Source: JAQUGA01 sp038210985 (GTDB lineage Bacteria > Bacteroidota > Bacteroidia > Bacteroidales > WCHB1-69). From it: a DNA stretch of 16,325 nt. The DNA is taken from the NCBI GenBank assembly GCA_038210985.1, contig JBBQWB010000071.1, positions 1 to 16,325 of the forward strand, given 5' to 3'. The position numbers and the translations under genes were made by a program. Below are positions 7,020 through 15,054 of this stretch, in pieces; position 1 is the stretch's first letter, and each line of letters begins with the position of its first letter. The notes beneath the pieces were generated by a model. The model saw only the letters and a list, made by a program, of their open reading frames with translations, had not been told where the DNA came from and did not search any database.

Positions 7020-8795
7020 ATGAAAAAACTCAGTCTTATTTTTCTATTTTCAACTCTTTTTGTATTCTGTATAACCAATTTAAAGGCTCAATCACAAACC
7101 GAAGATTACCGAGCAAATAATGAAAAAATGTCCACCATTTTGCAATTGATGAAATTTGCCTATGTGGACACGATAATGTTGGACAAATATGTCGAGAAGG
7201 CTATTTCAGAAATGCTTAAAGAATTAGATCCACATACCGCTTATATTTCAAAAGAAGATGTAAAACGAACAAACGAGCCACTTTTGGGAAACTTTGAAGG
7301 AGTTGGCATTCAGTTTCAACTTATAAAAGACACCATTGTTGTAGTGGCTGTAATTAATGGTGGTCCTTCCGAAAAAGTTGGAGTTTTAGCTGGCGATAAA
7401 TTTTTAAAAGTAGATACCGCCATAGCCACAGGGAAAAATGTTGACAATAAATGGGTTTTTGATAGACTTCGTGGGCCAAAAGGAACCGAAGTTAAAATTC
7501 TAATGCTACGTAGAGGACAACCTAACCCAATTGAATTTAAAATAATTCGAGATAAAATTCCGATTAATAGCATTGATGCTTATTTTATGGCAAACAAGGA
7601 GGTTGGCTATATTAAGCTCGACAGATTTGCCCAAACCACAATGGATGAATTCCAAACTGCCATTACCGAGCTGAAAATTAAAGGTATGAAACATTTGATT
7701 TTAGATTTAAGGGGTAATTCTGGCGGATATTTGAATACTGCTATTCAATTATCTGACGAATTTTTGGAAAAAAACAAATTAATTGTTTACACCGAAGGGG
7801 CTTATTCTGCCAAACAACCCTATAATTCTACCGAAAAAGGAAGTTTTGAAAAAGGACGTTTAATTATTTTAATTGATGAAGGATCGGCATCGGCTAGCGA
7901 AATTGTTTCGGGTGCTATTCAGGATTGGGACAGAGGAATTATTATGGGTCGTCGTTCGTTTGGAAAAGGATTGGTTCAAAAGCCTTACAACTTATACGAT
8001 GGTTCAATAATTCGCCTTACTACTTCTCGTTACCATACTCCAACGGGTAGATGTATTCAAAAACCATACGAAGAAGGTGTAGAAGAATATTACAAAGATT
8101 TAATGAATAGAATGAAACATTTGGAAATGATTTCGGCTGATAGTGTTAAATTTCCCGACTCCTTAAAATATGTTACTCCAAATGGTAGAATTGTGTATGG
8201 TGGAGGTGGTATTATGCCCGATATTTTTGTTCCAATGGATACAAATAAAACATCATATTATTACTCAAAATTAGCTCGTGCTGGTTTATTTAATCAATAT
8301 ACTATGAATGTTTTAGATAATCAACGTGCCGAAATGAAAGCAAAATATCCAACTTTCGAGAGTTTTAAAAACGAATACACGGTGGATAAAAAAGCATTGG
8401 ATGATTTTAAAGCTTTTGCCACGCAAGAAGGGGTTTCGGATAGTTTAGATTTTGATTTCACCATTGAAATGAAAAGATTTTTGGAAACAAATAAGGACTC
8501 CATAAACAATTTGTATAAAACCATTTCTTCAGTTAATCAAGAATCATTAAATACTCATGTTGGTTTGATGTTTTCAAATTACATTAATAAATTAAAAGAG
8601 GAATATTATAAAAATCAAACTAGCTTCGATACAGATAAATATATAAGCTATCAACTTCGTTTTTATTTTGCCAGAAACTTATTTGATTTTACCTCTGGTA
8701 TTCAAATTTGGTACGAAATAGATGAAATTTACATTCAAGCACTGAAGGTAATAGCGGATGAAAAATTGTTTAAAAAAATGAAAGTTCAAAATTAA
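7020..8795 (+). CDS. S41 family C-terminal processing peptidase (CtpA/Prc type) with PDZ domain
   Basis: From ATG 7020 the product has 591 residues with a signal peptide (1-24, 'NLKAQ'), so it acts in the periplasm. An N-terminal helical region contains 'LDPHTAYIS' (69-77). A PDZ domain (about 88-175) follows, with 'GVGIQF' and 'LRGPKGTEV'. The S41 core includes 'ILDLRGNSGG' (227-236), the catalytic Ser in 'EGSASASE' (S291 by alignment with the D1 processing protease) and the catalytic Lys in 'SFGKG' (K316). The C-terminal region from about 360 contains 'VYGGGGIMPDIFVP', usual for Bacteroidota members. Such enzymes trim unstructured C-termini of envelope proteins. An upstream in-frame ATG at 6972 would add 16 residues but lies before the predicted transcription start. 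Two nucleotides separate it from the M28 gene. Confidence 0.92.
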   Translation: MKKLSLIFLFSTLFVFCITNLKAQSQTEDYRANNEKMSTILQLMKFAYVDTIMLDKYVEKAISEMLKELDPHTAYISKEDVKRTNEPLLGNFEGVGIQFQLIKDTIVVVAVINGGPSEKVGVLAGDKFLKVDTAIATGKNVDNKWVFDRLRGPKGTEVKILMLRRGQPNPIEFKIIRDKIPINSIDAYFMANKEVGYIKLDRFAQTTMDEFQTAITELKIKGMKHLILDLRGNSGGYLNTAIQLSDEFLEKNKLIVYTEGAYSAKQPYNSTEKGSFEKGRLIILIDEGSASASEIVSGAIQDWDRGIIMGRRSFGKGLVQKPYNLYDGSIIRLTTSRYHTPTGRCIQKPYEEGVEEYYKDLMNRMKHLEMISADSVKFPDSLKYVTPNGRIVYGGGGIMPDIFVPMDTNKTSYYYSKLARAGLFNQYTMNVLDNQRAEMKAKYPTFESFKNEYTVDKKALDDFKAFATQEGVSDSLDFDFTIEMKRFLETNKDSINNLYKTISSVNQESLNTHVGLMFSNYINKLKEEYYKNQTSFDTDKYISYQLRFYFARNLFDFTSGIQIWYEIDEIYIQALKVIADEKLFKKMKVQN

Positions 8796-8797
8796 AC

Positions 8798-10117
8798 ATG
8801 AAAAGAATAATCAAAATTCGGATAATTATCCTGTCGATATTTGTATTAAATTTTGAACTATTTTCGCTTTATTCTCAGGATACAATATATGTCCGTAATA
8901 TCATCGACACGCTTTCTTCAAAATATATGAGTGGTCGGGGATACGTTAATAAAGGAGATGAAAAAGCTGCAAATTATATCAAATCACAATTTGAAAAATG
9001 GGGCTTGTTGAAATTTCAAACCGACTATTTTCAAACGTTTAATATTTCCATTAATACATTTCCCGGAAAAATGGAAATGCTTATTAACGACACAATTCCC
9101 TTACGTCCATATTTTGACATGCGAATACTTGCTTCTTCAAGCGGATTGTCAGGAGAATATCAATTGGTAAAAATTCCATATTCAGAGTTGATAAATATTA
9201 AAAAACTCAGAAAGAGAATTTCCAAAAATAATTATTCAGACGCAATAGTGTATTTTGATTTTTCTCAAGCCAACGAAAAAAAAAGGAAAACTACCTCTTT
9301 TAAAACACAACAAGAATTAGCTATTCAAAATATTTTTGGAGCTAAAGGGGTCTTAATATTCGATAACAAGTTGAATGCTTGGGGGATAGCTTCGGGCAGA
9401 AAACCTGTTGCAACAACAATAATCTTTGTGCATAACGATAATCCGAAGCTAAAGCCACAAAAAGTAAAACTAGATATTGAAAATAAATTTTATCCACGTT
9501 ACAAAACTCAAAATGTTGTTGGATACATTAAGGGTAAAAATCAACCCGATACCTTTTTAGTATTTACTGCTCATTACGATCATTTAGGCATGATGGGTAG
9601 TGATACGTATTTTCCAGGAGCAAATGATAACGCTAGTGGAACGGCAAGTGTTTTAGATTTGGCAAGACATTATAGTAAGCCCGTAAATCAGCCTTATTAT
9701 TCCATGGCATTTATGTTGTTTACAGGCGAAGAAGCTGGGCTTTTAGGCTCGGAATACTACACAAGCAATCCTTTATTTCCTTTGAAAAAAATAAAATTTG
9801 TTCTTAATTTAGACATGGTTGGAGCAGGCGAAAATGGACTTACTGCGGTGAATGGTACCGTTAACGAAAAAGAATTTGCCATTTTCGATTCAATAAACAC
9901 TAAAAACTCCTATTTTCCGAAGTTTGTAAAACGAGGAGAAGCTGCTAATAGCGATCATTATTTCTTTCATAAAAACGGTATTCCTGCATTGTTTTTTTAT
10001 ACCATGGGACAAACTGGACCGTATCACCACCCCGACGATCTTTCAAATAATATGAGATTGACAAAATATCCTAGACTATTTGATTTAATTACAAAATTCG
10101 TTGAAATTTATCGGTAA
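8798..10117 (+). CDS. Exported M28 family zinc metallopeptidase
   Basis: The 439-residue product has an N-terminal signal segment (about 1-27, 'FSLYSQ'). The M28 co-catalytic zinc ligands are recognisable: H259 with D261 in 'TAHYDHLG', bridging D277 in 'GANDNASG', E311 (catalytic base) and E312 (ligand) in 'TGEEAGLLG', D339 in 'NLDMVG', and H410 in 'YHHPDD'. A PA-like insert, expected in many aminopeptidases of this family, may occupy about 100-235. The reaction is probably removal of N-terminal residues from peptides in the periplasm; residue preference cannot be read. It lies 2 nt after the S41 peptidase and 2 nt before rsmI, so the three genes are very likely one operon under the promoter at 6958. 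Confidence 0.9.
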   Translation: MKRIIKIRIIILSIFVLNFELFSLYSQDTIYVRNIIDTLSSKYMSGRGYVNKGDEKAANYIKSQFEKWGLLKFQTDYFQTFNISINTFPGKMEMLINDTIPLRPYFDMRILASSSGLSGEYQLVKIPYSELINIKKLRKRISKNNYSDAIVYFDFSQANEKKRKTTSFKTQQELAIQNIFGAKGVLIFDNKLNAWGIASGRKPVATTIIFVHNDNPKLKPQKVKLDIENKFYPRYKTQNVVGYIKGKNQPDTFLVFTAHYDHLGMMGSDTYFPGANDNASGTASVLDLARHYSKPVNQPYYSMAFMLFTGEEAGLLGSEYYTSNPLFPLKKIKFVLNLDMVGAGENGLTAVNGTVNEKEFAIFDSINTKNSYFPKFVKRGEAANSDHYFFHKNGIPALFFYTMGQTGPYHHPDDLSNNMRLTKYPRLFDLITKFVEIYR

Positions 10118-10119
10118 TT

Positions 10120-10836
10120 ATGGCTAAACTTATTATAGTACCCACGCCAATTGGAAATTTAAGCGACATTACGTTGCGAGCCATAGATGCTTTAAAACAA
10201 TGTAACTTGGTGTTGTGTGAAGATACTCGAACAAGTTCTAACTTATTAAGACACTTCCAAATTGATAAGCAAACCATTGCATATCATATGAATAATGAAC
10301 ACAAAGGTCTTCAACGATTTATCGATTTAATTTTAACCAAAGATTTGGTTTGCTTAATTTCGGATGCAGGAACACCTGGAATTTCTGACCCTGGTTTTTT
10401 AATTGTTCGAGAGTGCTTAAAAAACAATATTGAAGTAGAATGTCTTCCTGGTCCAACTGCATTTGTTCCCGCGTTAGTTGCTTCGGGTTTGCCTTGCGAT
10501 AGGTTCTTTTTTTATGGATTTTTACCACACAAAAAAGGTCGAATGACAGCCTTAAAAATGCTTTCAGAAATGCCAAATACGGTGATTTTTTATGAATCAC
10601 CTCACCGATTATTAAAAACACTTGAACAAATGATTCCTCATTTTGGCGTTTCCAGACAAGTATGTGTGGCACGCGAAATATCCAAAATTCACGAATCATA
10701 CATTAGAGGAACCGTTGAAGAAGTTCTTGCTTTTTATGAATCTCAAACCATAAAAGGAGAAATTGTGATTGTGGTGGAAGGGCTTGAACATCAGATTTAT
10801 AAAGCTAAAAAAGACGAGCTTAAGGTAAGCATGTGA
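10120..10836 (+). CDS. rsmI: 16S rRNA (cytidine(1402)-2'-O)-methyltransferase RsmI
   Basis: The 238-residue product is a clear RsmI. The S-adenosylmethionine-dependent tetrapyrrole-methylase fold shows 'PTPIGNLSDITLRA' (8-21), 'CEDTRT' (33-38), 'SDAGTPGISDPG' (81-92), 'PGPTA' (110-114), 'FYESPHR' (157-163) and 'VAREISKIHE' (183-192). It 2'-O-methylates C1402 of 16S rRNA in the ribosomal P site, in the cytoplasm. The Escherichia coli protein is about 286 residues. This one lacks most of the C-terminal extension and ends in a Lys-rich tail, as other Bacteroidota copies do. It is the last gene of the S41-M28-rsmI group, whose other products are exported. No strong terminator follows; only a short A/T hairpin lies near 10861-10880. 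Confidence 0.95.
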   Translation: MAKLIIVPTPIGNLSDITLRAIDALKQCNLVLCEDTRTSSNLLRHFQIDKQTIAYHMNNEHKGLQRFIDLILTKDLVCLISDAGTPGISDPGFLIVRECLKNNIEVECLPGPTAFVPALVASGLPCDRFFFYGFLPHKKGRMTALKMLSEMPNTVIFYESPHRLLKTLEQMIPHFGVSRQVCVAREISKIHESYIRGTVEEVLAFYESQTIKGEIVIVVEGLEHQIYKAKKDELKVSM

Positions 10837-10945
10837 ATCAATTCGGAAAATGATTAACAAATTTATTTTATAAATAAAAGAAGGTTTTAATTTTCATTTA
10901 ACTTTTTTTAGTAATTTGCAGCGTCAAATCAAAAACAAGAAAAAA

Positions 10946-11284
10946 ATGGACAGCAACAAAATTGAAATGTTTATCGCAACACAAGCACAAAAATTTCCTG
11001 CAGAAAGAATGATGGAACTTCGTCAAAAATTGGAAAACATGGATGACAATAAATTCATGTTGGTTCAATCAGTACCTTACAAGGATCCTACTACTCTTTT
11101 GATTATTTCTATTCTTTTAGGTGCATACGGTGTTGACCGTTTTATGCTAGGAGATACTGGGTTAGGTGTAGCAAAATTACTAACAGCTGGTGGTTGTGGT
11201 ATTTGGGCAATTATCGATTGGTTTACAGTTCAAGACAGAACCCGAGAACTTAATTTTTCAAAATTCATGCAATTCGCTAATTAA
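10946..11284 (+). CDS. TM2 domain-containing membrane protein (copy 1)
   Basis: The 112-residue product has a charged N-terminal part ('FPAERMMELRQKLENMDD', 17-34) and a TM2 domain (about 45-100). That domain consists of two membrane helices joined by a short loop with 'GVDRFMLGDTGLGVAKL' and ending 'IIDWFTVQDRTRE'. TM2 proteins of bacteria are small membrane proteins without an agreed function. I choose ATG 10946 rather than the TTG at 10916, because that TTG lies inside a -7-like sequence (TAATTTG, 10912-10918), which would put the transcription start near 10925. It is followed by its own terminator, then by a close paralogue at 11387. Confidence 0.85.
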   Translation: MDSNKIEMFIATQAQKFPAERMMELRQKLENMDDNKFMLVQSVPYKDPTTLLIISILLGAYGVDRFMLGDTGLGVAKLLTAGGCGIWAIIDWFTVQDRTRELNFSKFMQFAN

Positions 11285-11300
11285 GATTTTTGAATTAAAA

Positions 11301-11350
11301 AAAATAGACTTCCGCTTGGTATATGAAATTATCAAGCGGTTTTCTATTTT
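11301..11350 (+). terminator. Terminator hairpin between the two TM2 genes
   Basis: CCGCTTG (11312-11318) pairs with CAAGCGG (11333-11339), followed by TTTTC. An outer helix, AAAATAGA (11301-11308) with TCTATTTT (11343-11350), extends the stem after a 3-nt mismatch. The A-run before and T-run after could let it work on both strands. It separates the two TM2 genes into potentially distinct transcripts. Confidence 0.75.
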
Positions 11351-11386
11351 AGGGAATCATTAGTATTTATTTTCAAATTAAAATAT

Positions 11387-11734
11387 ATGGACAGTCAAAA
11401 ATTAGATATGTTTTTAGCGTTTTCTTCGTCAAAATTTCCTCCTGAAAGAATGATGGAAATACGCAATAGGTTGGAGAAAATAGACGATAATCGATTTATG
11501 TTTATTCAAACATTTGACTTTAAAGACCCAACAACCCTAATGCTCGTTTCGTTTTTTGCTGGAGGTATAGGAATTGATAGGTTTATGCTTGGCGATACTG
11601 GTTTGGGAGTTGCAAAATTAATTTTAACCGTTTTTTGCTTTGTAGGTTTTATTTGGGTTATTATCGATTGGTTTACCGTTATGGATAGAACTAGGGAGTA
11701 TAATTACAAAAAACTAATGCAATTTGTTTTCTAA
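11387..11734 (+). CDS. TM2 domain-containing membrane protein (copy 2)
   Basis: This 115-residue product is a paralogue of the gene just upstream. It shares 'FPPERMMEIR' (17-26), 'DPTTL' (47-51), 'DRFMLGDTGLGVAKL' (64-78), 'IIDWFTVMDRTRE' (92-104) and 'MQF'. The second membrane helix is three residues longer. The pair most likely arose by tandem duplication and has diverged moderately. Its stop is overlapped by the DUF2752 frame that begins at 11724, so those two are probably co-translated. Function unknown. The promoter in the 100-nt gap was not resolved. Confidence 0.85.
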   Translation: MDSQKLDMFLAFSSSKFPPERMMEIRNRLEKIDDNRFMFIQTFDFKDPTTLMLVSFFAGGIGIDRFMLGDTGLGVAKLILTVFCFVGFIWVIIDWFTVMDRTREYNYKKLMQFVF

Positions 11735-12134
11735 ACTTTATTCTTCTTGGAAAAACCGCTATATTATTACGATATTAACCATATCGGGTGGTTATTTATT
11801 GGTTTACATTTCAACAATTTTAGATCCCAAAAACGAACATCCCGTTTGCATTTATAAAAACATTACGGGCTATCCTTGTCCAGGTTGCGGAACGACACGT
11901 GGGACAATTTCTCTTTTTAAAGGCGATTTTCTTCAAAGTTTAATGTGGAATCCATTAGCTATTGTGGTTAACATAATGGCTATTACTGCATTAATTTGGA
12001 TGGTGTATGATTTGATTACAAATCAGCCAAGTTTTGACAAAATTAGCAAACGAAAAGTTCATCCAGTTTACATTGTAATTATTGGGATAATTGTTTTGGC
12101 AAATTGGATTTGGAATATTAAAAAAGGATATTAA
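11724..12134 (+). CDS. DUF2752 membrane protein, non-ATG start
   Basis: The 136-residue frame shows the DUF2752 signature 'TGYPCPGCGTTRG' (48-60) with C52 and C55, plus an upstream C42, followed by 'LFKGDFLQSLMWNPLA' (64-79). Membrane helices lie at about 14-32, 78-97 and 114-131. The Cys cluster suggests metal or redox chemistry, but the family has no established function. The only in-frame Met codons (74, 85, 93) come after the signature, so the start must be non-ATG. TTG 11724 lies 6 nt after the in-frame TAA and overlaps the end of the TM2 gene by 11 nt, which fits translational coupling. DUF2752 genes beside TM2 genes recur in Bacteroidota as far as I recall. It converges on the flippase-like gene with a gap of 15 nt. 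Confidence 0.85.
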   Translation: MFSKLYSSWKNRYIITILTISGGYLLVYISTILDPKNEHPVCIYKNITGYPCPGCGTTRGTISLFKGDFLQSLMWNPLAIVVNIMAITALIWMVYDLITNQPSFDKISKRKVHPVYIVIIGIIVLANWIWNIKKGY

Positions 12135-12149
12135 ATATTCAAGTTTAAA

Positions 12150-13211
12150 TTAGGAATTTTGTTTTGGTTTACTTTTAATAATTCGTTTCATCCATAAAGG
12201 CAAAACAATTACACCAATTAAAATATAAGGATAATAGGTTAAAAACCGCCATAATAAAGCCAAAACACTAGCTAATCCAACCGGAATAAATTCTTTTAAG
12301 AAAACAGGGAAAAAGAACTCGGCAATGCCAGTGCCTCCAGGCGTTGGACTAATTAGTAAAATTACCCACATTACTAATTGTCGAGCATAAATAAGTAATT
12401 GGTCTCCACCAAAAGCCAGAGAAGCAATTAAGCAATTTACCACTAAAAAACGGGATGTCCAGGAAGCTGTTGTTATTCCAAAAAGTTTAAGCCAATATTT
12501 AAACGATTTTCCTTTAAATTCATTGGAAGCAATAATAATTTCATTTCCAGTTCGTATTGCTTTAAATTTCCATCTTCGCATAAATCGAATATTGAAAACA
12601 GAAACAATTAAATATCGTGTTTGATAAGGGTTTAGAAAAACTCCATACACCAAAATAAATACTAAGGCAAAAATGAATAAGTATCCAATCATAAACATGG
12701 AACCTGCCGAAAATTGTCCACCCATAAGGGTAAACGAACTATTTACAAAAATTGAATTAAATCCTACTAAAATAAAAACTATTGGTACTGTAATAATATA
12801 AAACAGTTCATCAAAAATAGCAGTAATCATTACTATTGCAGTGGATCGTCCTAAGGAAATTCGCTCTTGATTTATGATAAACATTGCAATTGCCGAGCCT
12901 CCCACAACCGATGGTGTTAGTGAGGATGCAAATTCCCACAGCATTACAACCTGAAAAGCAGCCTTCCAACCGATTTTTTTTTCGGTTAAAAATCGCAAAC
13001 GTATAATGTATGCTAAATCGCGAAGAAACACAAAAAAGAGGGCTAAACACAGAAATCCAAAAAACTGCCAATTTAATTCAATTGAATTTAAGGAGTCGGG
13101 TTTAAAATCTCTAAATAAAAGATAAACGGCAACCATAAAACCCAGCACAATGGGAATTATAATCCGTTTTGTGCTAAAAAATGACTGAATTTTATTAAAA
13201 TTGCTTTCCAT
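12150..13211 (-). CDS. Flippase-like / lysylphosphatidylglycerol synthase-type membrane protein (UPF0104)
   Basis: This 353-residue integral membrane protein has about eight hydrophobic segments and matches the LPG-synthase transmembrane (MprF N-terminal, UPF0104) family. Recognisable motifs are 'LTPSVVGGSAIAMF' (98-111), followed by 'RSTAIVMITAIFDE' (122-135), and 'SPTPGGTGIAE' (288-298) near the C-terminus. Family members are linked to moving modified lipids or lipid-linked sugars across the membrane, but there is no catalytic GNAT-like domain here, so lipid aminoacylation is not expected. The start ATG is 13211 on the minus strand, 18 nt downstream of a good -7 box (13229-13236). It is a single gene in this orientation, convergent with the DUF2752 gene. 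Confidence 0.88.
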   Translation of the reverse strand: MESNFNKIQSFFSTKRIIIPIVLGFMVAVYLLFRDFKPDSLNSIELNWQFFGFLCLALFFVFLRDLAYIIRLRFLTEKKIGWKAAFQVVMLWEFASSLTPSVVGGSAIAMFIINQERISLGRSTAIVMITAIFDELFYIITVPIVFILVGFNSIFVNSSFTLMGGQFSAGSMFMIGYLFIFALVFILVYGVFLNPYQTRYLIVSVFNIRFMRRWKFKAIRTGNEIIIASNEFKGKSFKYWLKLFGITTASWTSRFLVVNCLIASLAFGGDQLLIYARQLVMWVILLISPTPGGTGIAEFFFPVFLKEFIPVGLASVLALLWRFLTYYPYILIGVIVLPLWMKRIIKSKPKQNS

Positions 13212-13228
13212 AAACTAATTTGTAAGGT

Positions 13229-13256
13229 CAAATGTACGTCTTTTAAGAATTTCAAC
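13229..13256 (-). promoter_or_regulatory. Promoter of the flippase-like gene
   Basis: On the minus strand, TACATTTG (plus positions 13236-13229) matches the -7 consensus TAnnTTTG fully. GTTG at plus 13256-13253 is a partial -33 box, 16 nt away, somewhat closer than ideal. Transcription would start near 13224, leaving a leader of about 12 nt. Confidence 0.5.
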
Positions 13257-13270
13257 CACTATTGTCCGAT

Positions 13271-13332
13271 AAATTTTCAATATTTTATGTCCTTTAGTTC
13301 TCAGCTAGCTAGCGAAGAAATATTGAAAATTT
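13271..13332. repeat. Perfect 15-bp inverted repeat with palindromic centre
   Basis: AAATTTTCAATATTT (13271-13285) is the exact reverse complement of AAATATTGAAAATTT (13318-13332). The 32-nt spacer holds the palindrome GCTAGCTAGC (13304-13313). The repeat sits 60-121 nt upstream of the minus-strand gene start and does not lead into a T-run. It may be an operator region or a small inserted palindromic element. Confidence 0.65.
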
Positions 13333-13555
13333 GAATATAACTATTTCATTTTTAGCATCACCCTTTAGATTGGGGCAAAAGTGTTGAAAATTAAATAGGA
13401 ATTTAACTCAATAAAAAACCAAGCCATCAATAAAAACCAAATTGTTAAACTACTTAATATCTGAATGTTGTATAATTATTTTTTGCAAATTATTTATCAA
13501 GATACTGCTATTCATAAATTCTTACAGAAACGATAAAATGTTTTAATTAAATTAG

Positions 13556-13563
13556 TAGGTTTG
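13556..13563 (+). promoter_or_regulatory. -7 box for the NlpC/P60-EamA unit
   Basis: TAGGTTTG is a full match to TAnnTTTG, 16 nt before the ATG at 13580. No good -33 TTTG is visible 17-23 nt upstream, so only the -7 part is supported. Confidence 0.45.
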
Positions 13564-13579
13564 TATTAAAATTGGGTTT

Positions 13580-14107
13580 ATGAAGCGATTTGTAATTCTA
13601 TTAATGATTTTATTGGTTGGGGTTATTGGTATAAACTCTTGTAAATCTCATAAAAAACCAGTAAAAAAAACACCCAAAACACAGGTTAAAAAACCTCATA
13701 CCGTCATAAAAGTTTATGCTTCGGGGAACGACAATAAAAAACTTTATAAAGTGTTAAACGAATGGATGGGAACACCTTATAAATATGGTGGTGCGGATAA
13801 AAAAGGAGTGGATTGTTCGGGTTTTGTAATGAATATTTACAAAGAAGTATATGACATCGACTTGTATCGCTCGGCGTATGATATTATGAAAAATGTGTAT
13901 TTTGTTGAAAAAACAGAATTAAAAGAAGGCGACATCTTGTTTTTTATTACGGGTAAAGAAAATAAAGTATCACATGTTGGAATATATTTAAAAAACAATC
14001 AATTTGTTCATTCGTCAACATCTAAAGGAGTTGTTATTTCGAGATTAGACGAGCCATATTACCAAAAAGCATTTCACAAAGCTGGTCGTCATCAAAAAGT
14101 TCCATGA
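13580..14107 (+). CDS. NlpC/P60 family lipoprotein (peptidoglycan endopeptidase)
   Basis: The 175-residue product has a lipoprotein signal peptide with a lipobox-like 'INSC' (18-21, lipidated C21), then a Lys/Pro-rich linker (22-45). The NlpC/P60 domain (about 52-172) follows, with 'GTPYKYGG' (64-71), catalytic C79 in 'VDCSGFV', catalytic H132 in 'SHVGIYL' and the third polar residue H144 in 'FVHSS'. 'LKEGDILFF' is the usual strand between them. Such Cys peptidases cleave D-glutamyl-meso-diaminopimelate bonds in peptidoglycan, here from an outer-membrane anchor on the periplasmic side. It is single-domain, with no SH3 or LysM module. The stop overlaps the following EamA start (ATGA), so the two are probably coupled. 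Confidence 0.92.
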   Translation: MKRFVILLMILLVGVIGINSCKSHKKPVKKTPKTQVKKPHTVIKVYASGNDNKKLYKVLNEWMGTPYKYGGADKKGVDCSGFVMNIYKEVYDIDLYRSAYDIMKNVYFVEKTELKEGDILFFITGKENKVSHVGIYLKNNQFVHSSTSKGVVISRLDEPYYQKAFHKAGRHQKVP

Positions 14108-15006
14108 AAAGACCTAAATTAATTGCACACATTGCACTTATTTCCAGTAATTTAATCTTTGGATTTAACTATGTTATTTCGAAAGGTATAATGCCAAATT
14201 ACTTTAAACCACAAGATATTGTGTTTTATCGAATTTTTGGAGCATTGCTGCTTTTCTGGATATATTCCTTGTTTTTTAAAGCCGAAAAAATTGATAAAAA
14301 AGATTATTTTCGATTTTTTTTATGTGGATTATTTGGTGTGTTTATTAATCAATATATGTTTTTTGAGGGGTTGAATTTAACATCGCCAATTGATGCTTCC
14401 ATTATTCAAATTTCAAACCCCGTTATTGTTCTGTTGCTTGCCTATTTTATGGTTAAAGAGAGACTAACTGCTTCCAAAATTACAGGACTTTTTTTAGCTG
14501 GATTGGGTGCGTTAATGGTTGTTTTTGAAAGCAATGGTTCCTCCTCAAAAGAAAGCAGCATGCTTGGAAATGGAATGATATTGATTAATGCAATTTCTTA
14601 TGCACTGTACATTGTTTTATCCAAACCATTGGTTATGAAATATCAAACTCATACCTTGATGAAATGGTTTTTTACAACAGGTGCTGTTTTGGTTTTTCCG
14701 TTTGTTTTTTTCTTATCCGATACTACGGATTATTACAATTACCCGATACATGTTTGGGGTTCAATGATATATATTATACTTGCTACAACTTTTTTAGCCT
14801 ATTTGCTGGTTATTTCGTCAATGAAAGAACTTTCGCCTTCGGTAGTTGGAGTATATATTTATTCGCAACCATTTATTGCAAGTATATTTGCATTGTGGCT
14901 GGGAATGGGGAGTTTAAGCGTAATTAAAGTATTTGCTGCTTGCTTGATTTTTGCGGGAGTTTATTTAGTGAGCAAAAGTAAAAAAAAGGAAGTTTTTTCC
15001 AAGTAA
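14104..15006 (+). CDS. EamA/DMT-family membrane transporter
   Basis: The 300-residue protein has about ten membrane helices arranged as two EamA repeats (about 6-141 and 155-293), typical of drug/metabolite transporters. Recognisable pieces are 'FGFNYVISKG' in helix 1, 'DIVFYRIFGALLLFW' in helix 2, 'TSPIDASIIQISNPV' at the first repeat end, 'NAISYALYIVLSKPL' starting the second, and 'PSVVGVYIYSQPF' near the end. The substrate cannot be predicted; relatives export amino acids, nucleosides or cofactors. The start is ATG 14104, 4-nt overlapping the NlpC/P60 stop. The C-terminus is Lys-rich, as expected for a cytoplasmic tail. Only weak hairpins follow the stop. Confidence 0.88.
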   Translation: MKRPKLIAHIALISSNLIFGFNYVISKGIMPNYFKPQDIVFYRIFGALLLFWIYSLFFKAEKIDKKDYFRFFLCGLFGVFINQYMFFEGLNLTSPIDASIIQISNPVIVLLLAYFMVKERLTASKITGLFLAGLGALMVVFESNGSSSKESSMLGNGMILINAISYALYIVLSKPLVMKYQTHTLMKWFFTTGAVLVFPFVFFLSDTTDYYNYPIHVWGSMIYIILATTFLAYLLVISSMKELSPSVVGVYIYSQPFIASIFALWLGMGSLSVIKVFAACLIFAGVYLVSKSKKKEVFSK

Positions 15007-15054
15007 GTCTTTTTTAAGAATAGGACTTGATTAAAAACAGAAATTTACTTTTAG

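Larger units (their letters stand above)
13212..13579. other. 368-bp divergent intergenic region
   Basis: It separates the minus-strand flippase-like gene from the plus-strand NlpC/P60 gene. It contains the minus-strand promoter at 13229-13256, a long inverted repeat at 13271-13332 and a plus-strand -7 box at 13556-13563. No open frame in it looks like a gene. Confidence 0.7.

Noticed and set aside
10319..10699. 126-codon minus-strand frame inside rsmI
   Set aside because: Lies opposite a confidently assigned gene and has no domain-like features.
10916..10945. TTG start of the first TM2 gene at 10916
   Set aside because: It lies inside a likely -7 promoter element, and ATG 10946 matches the start of the paralogue at 11387 (both begin MDS).
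14664..14927. 87-codon plus-strand frame within the EamA gene
   Set aside because: Out-of-frame shadow of the transporter; the overlapping gene has clear family features.
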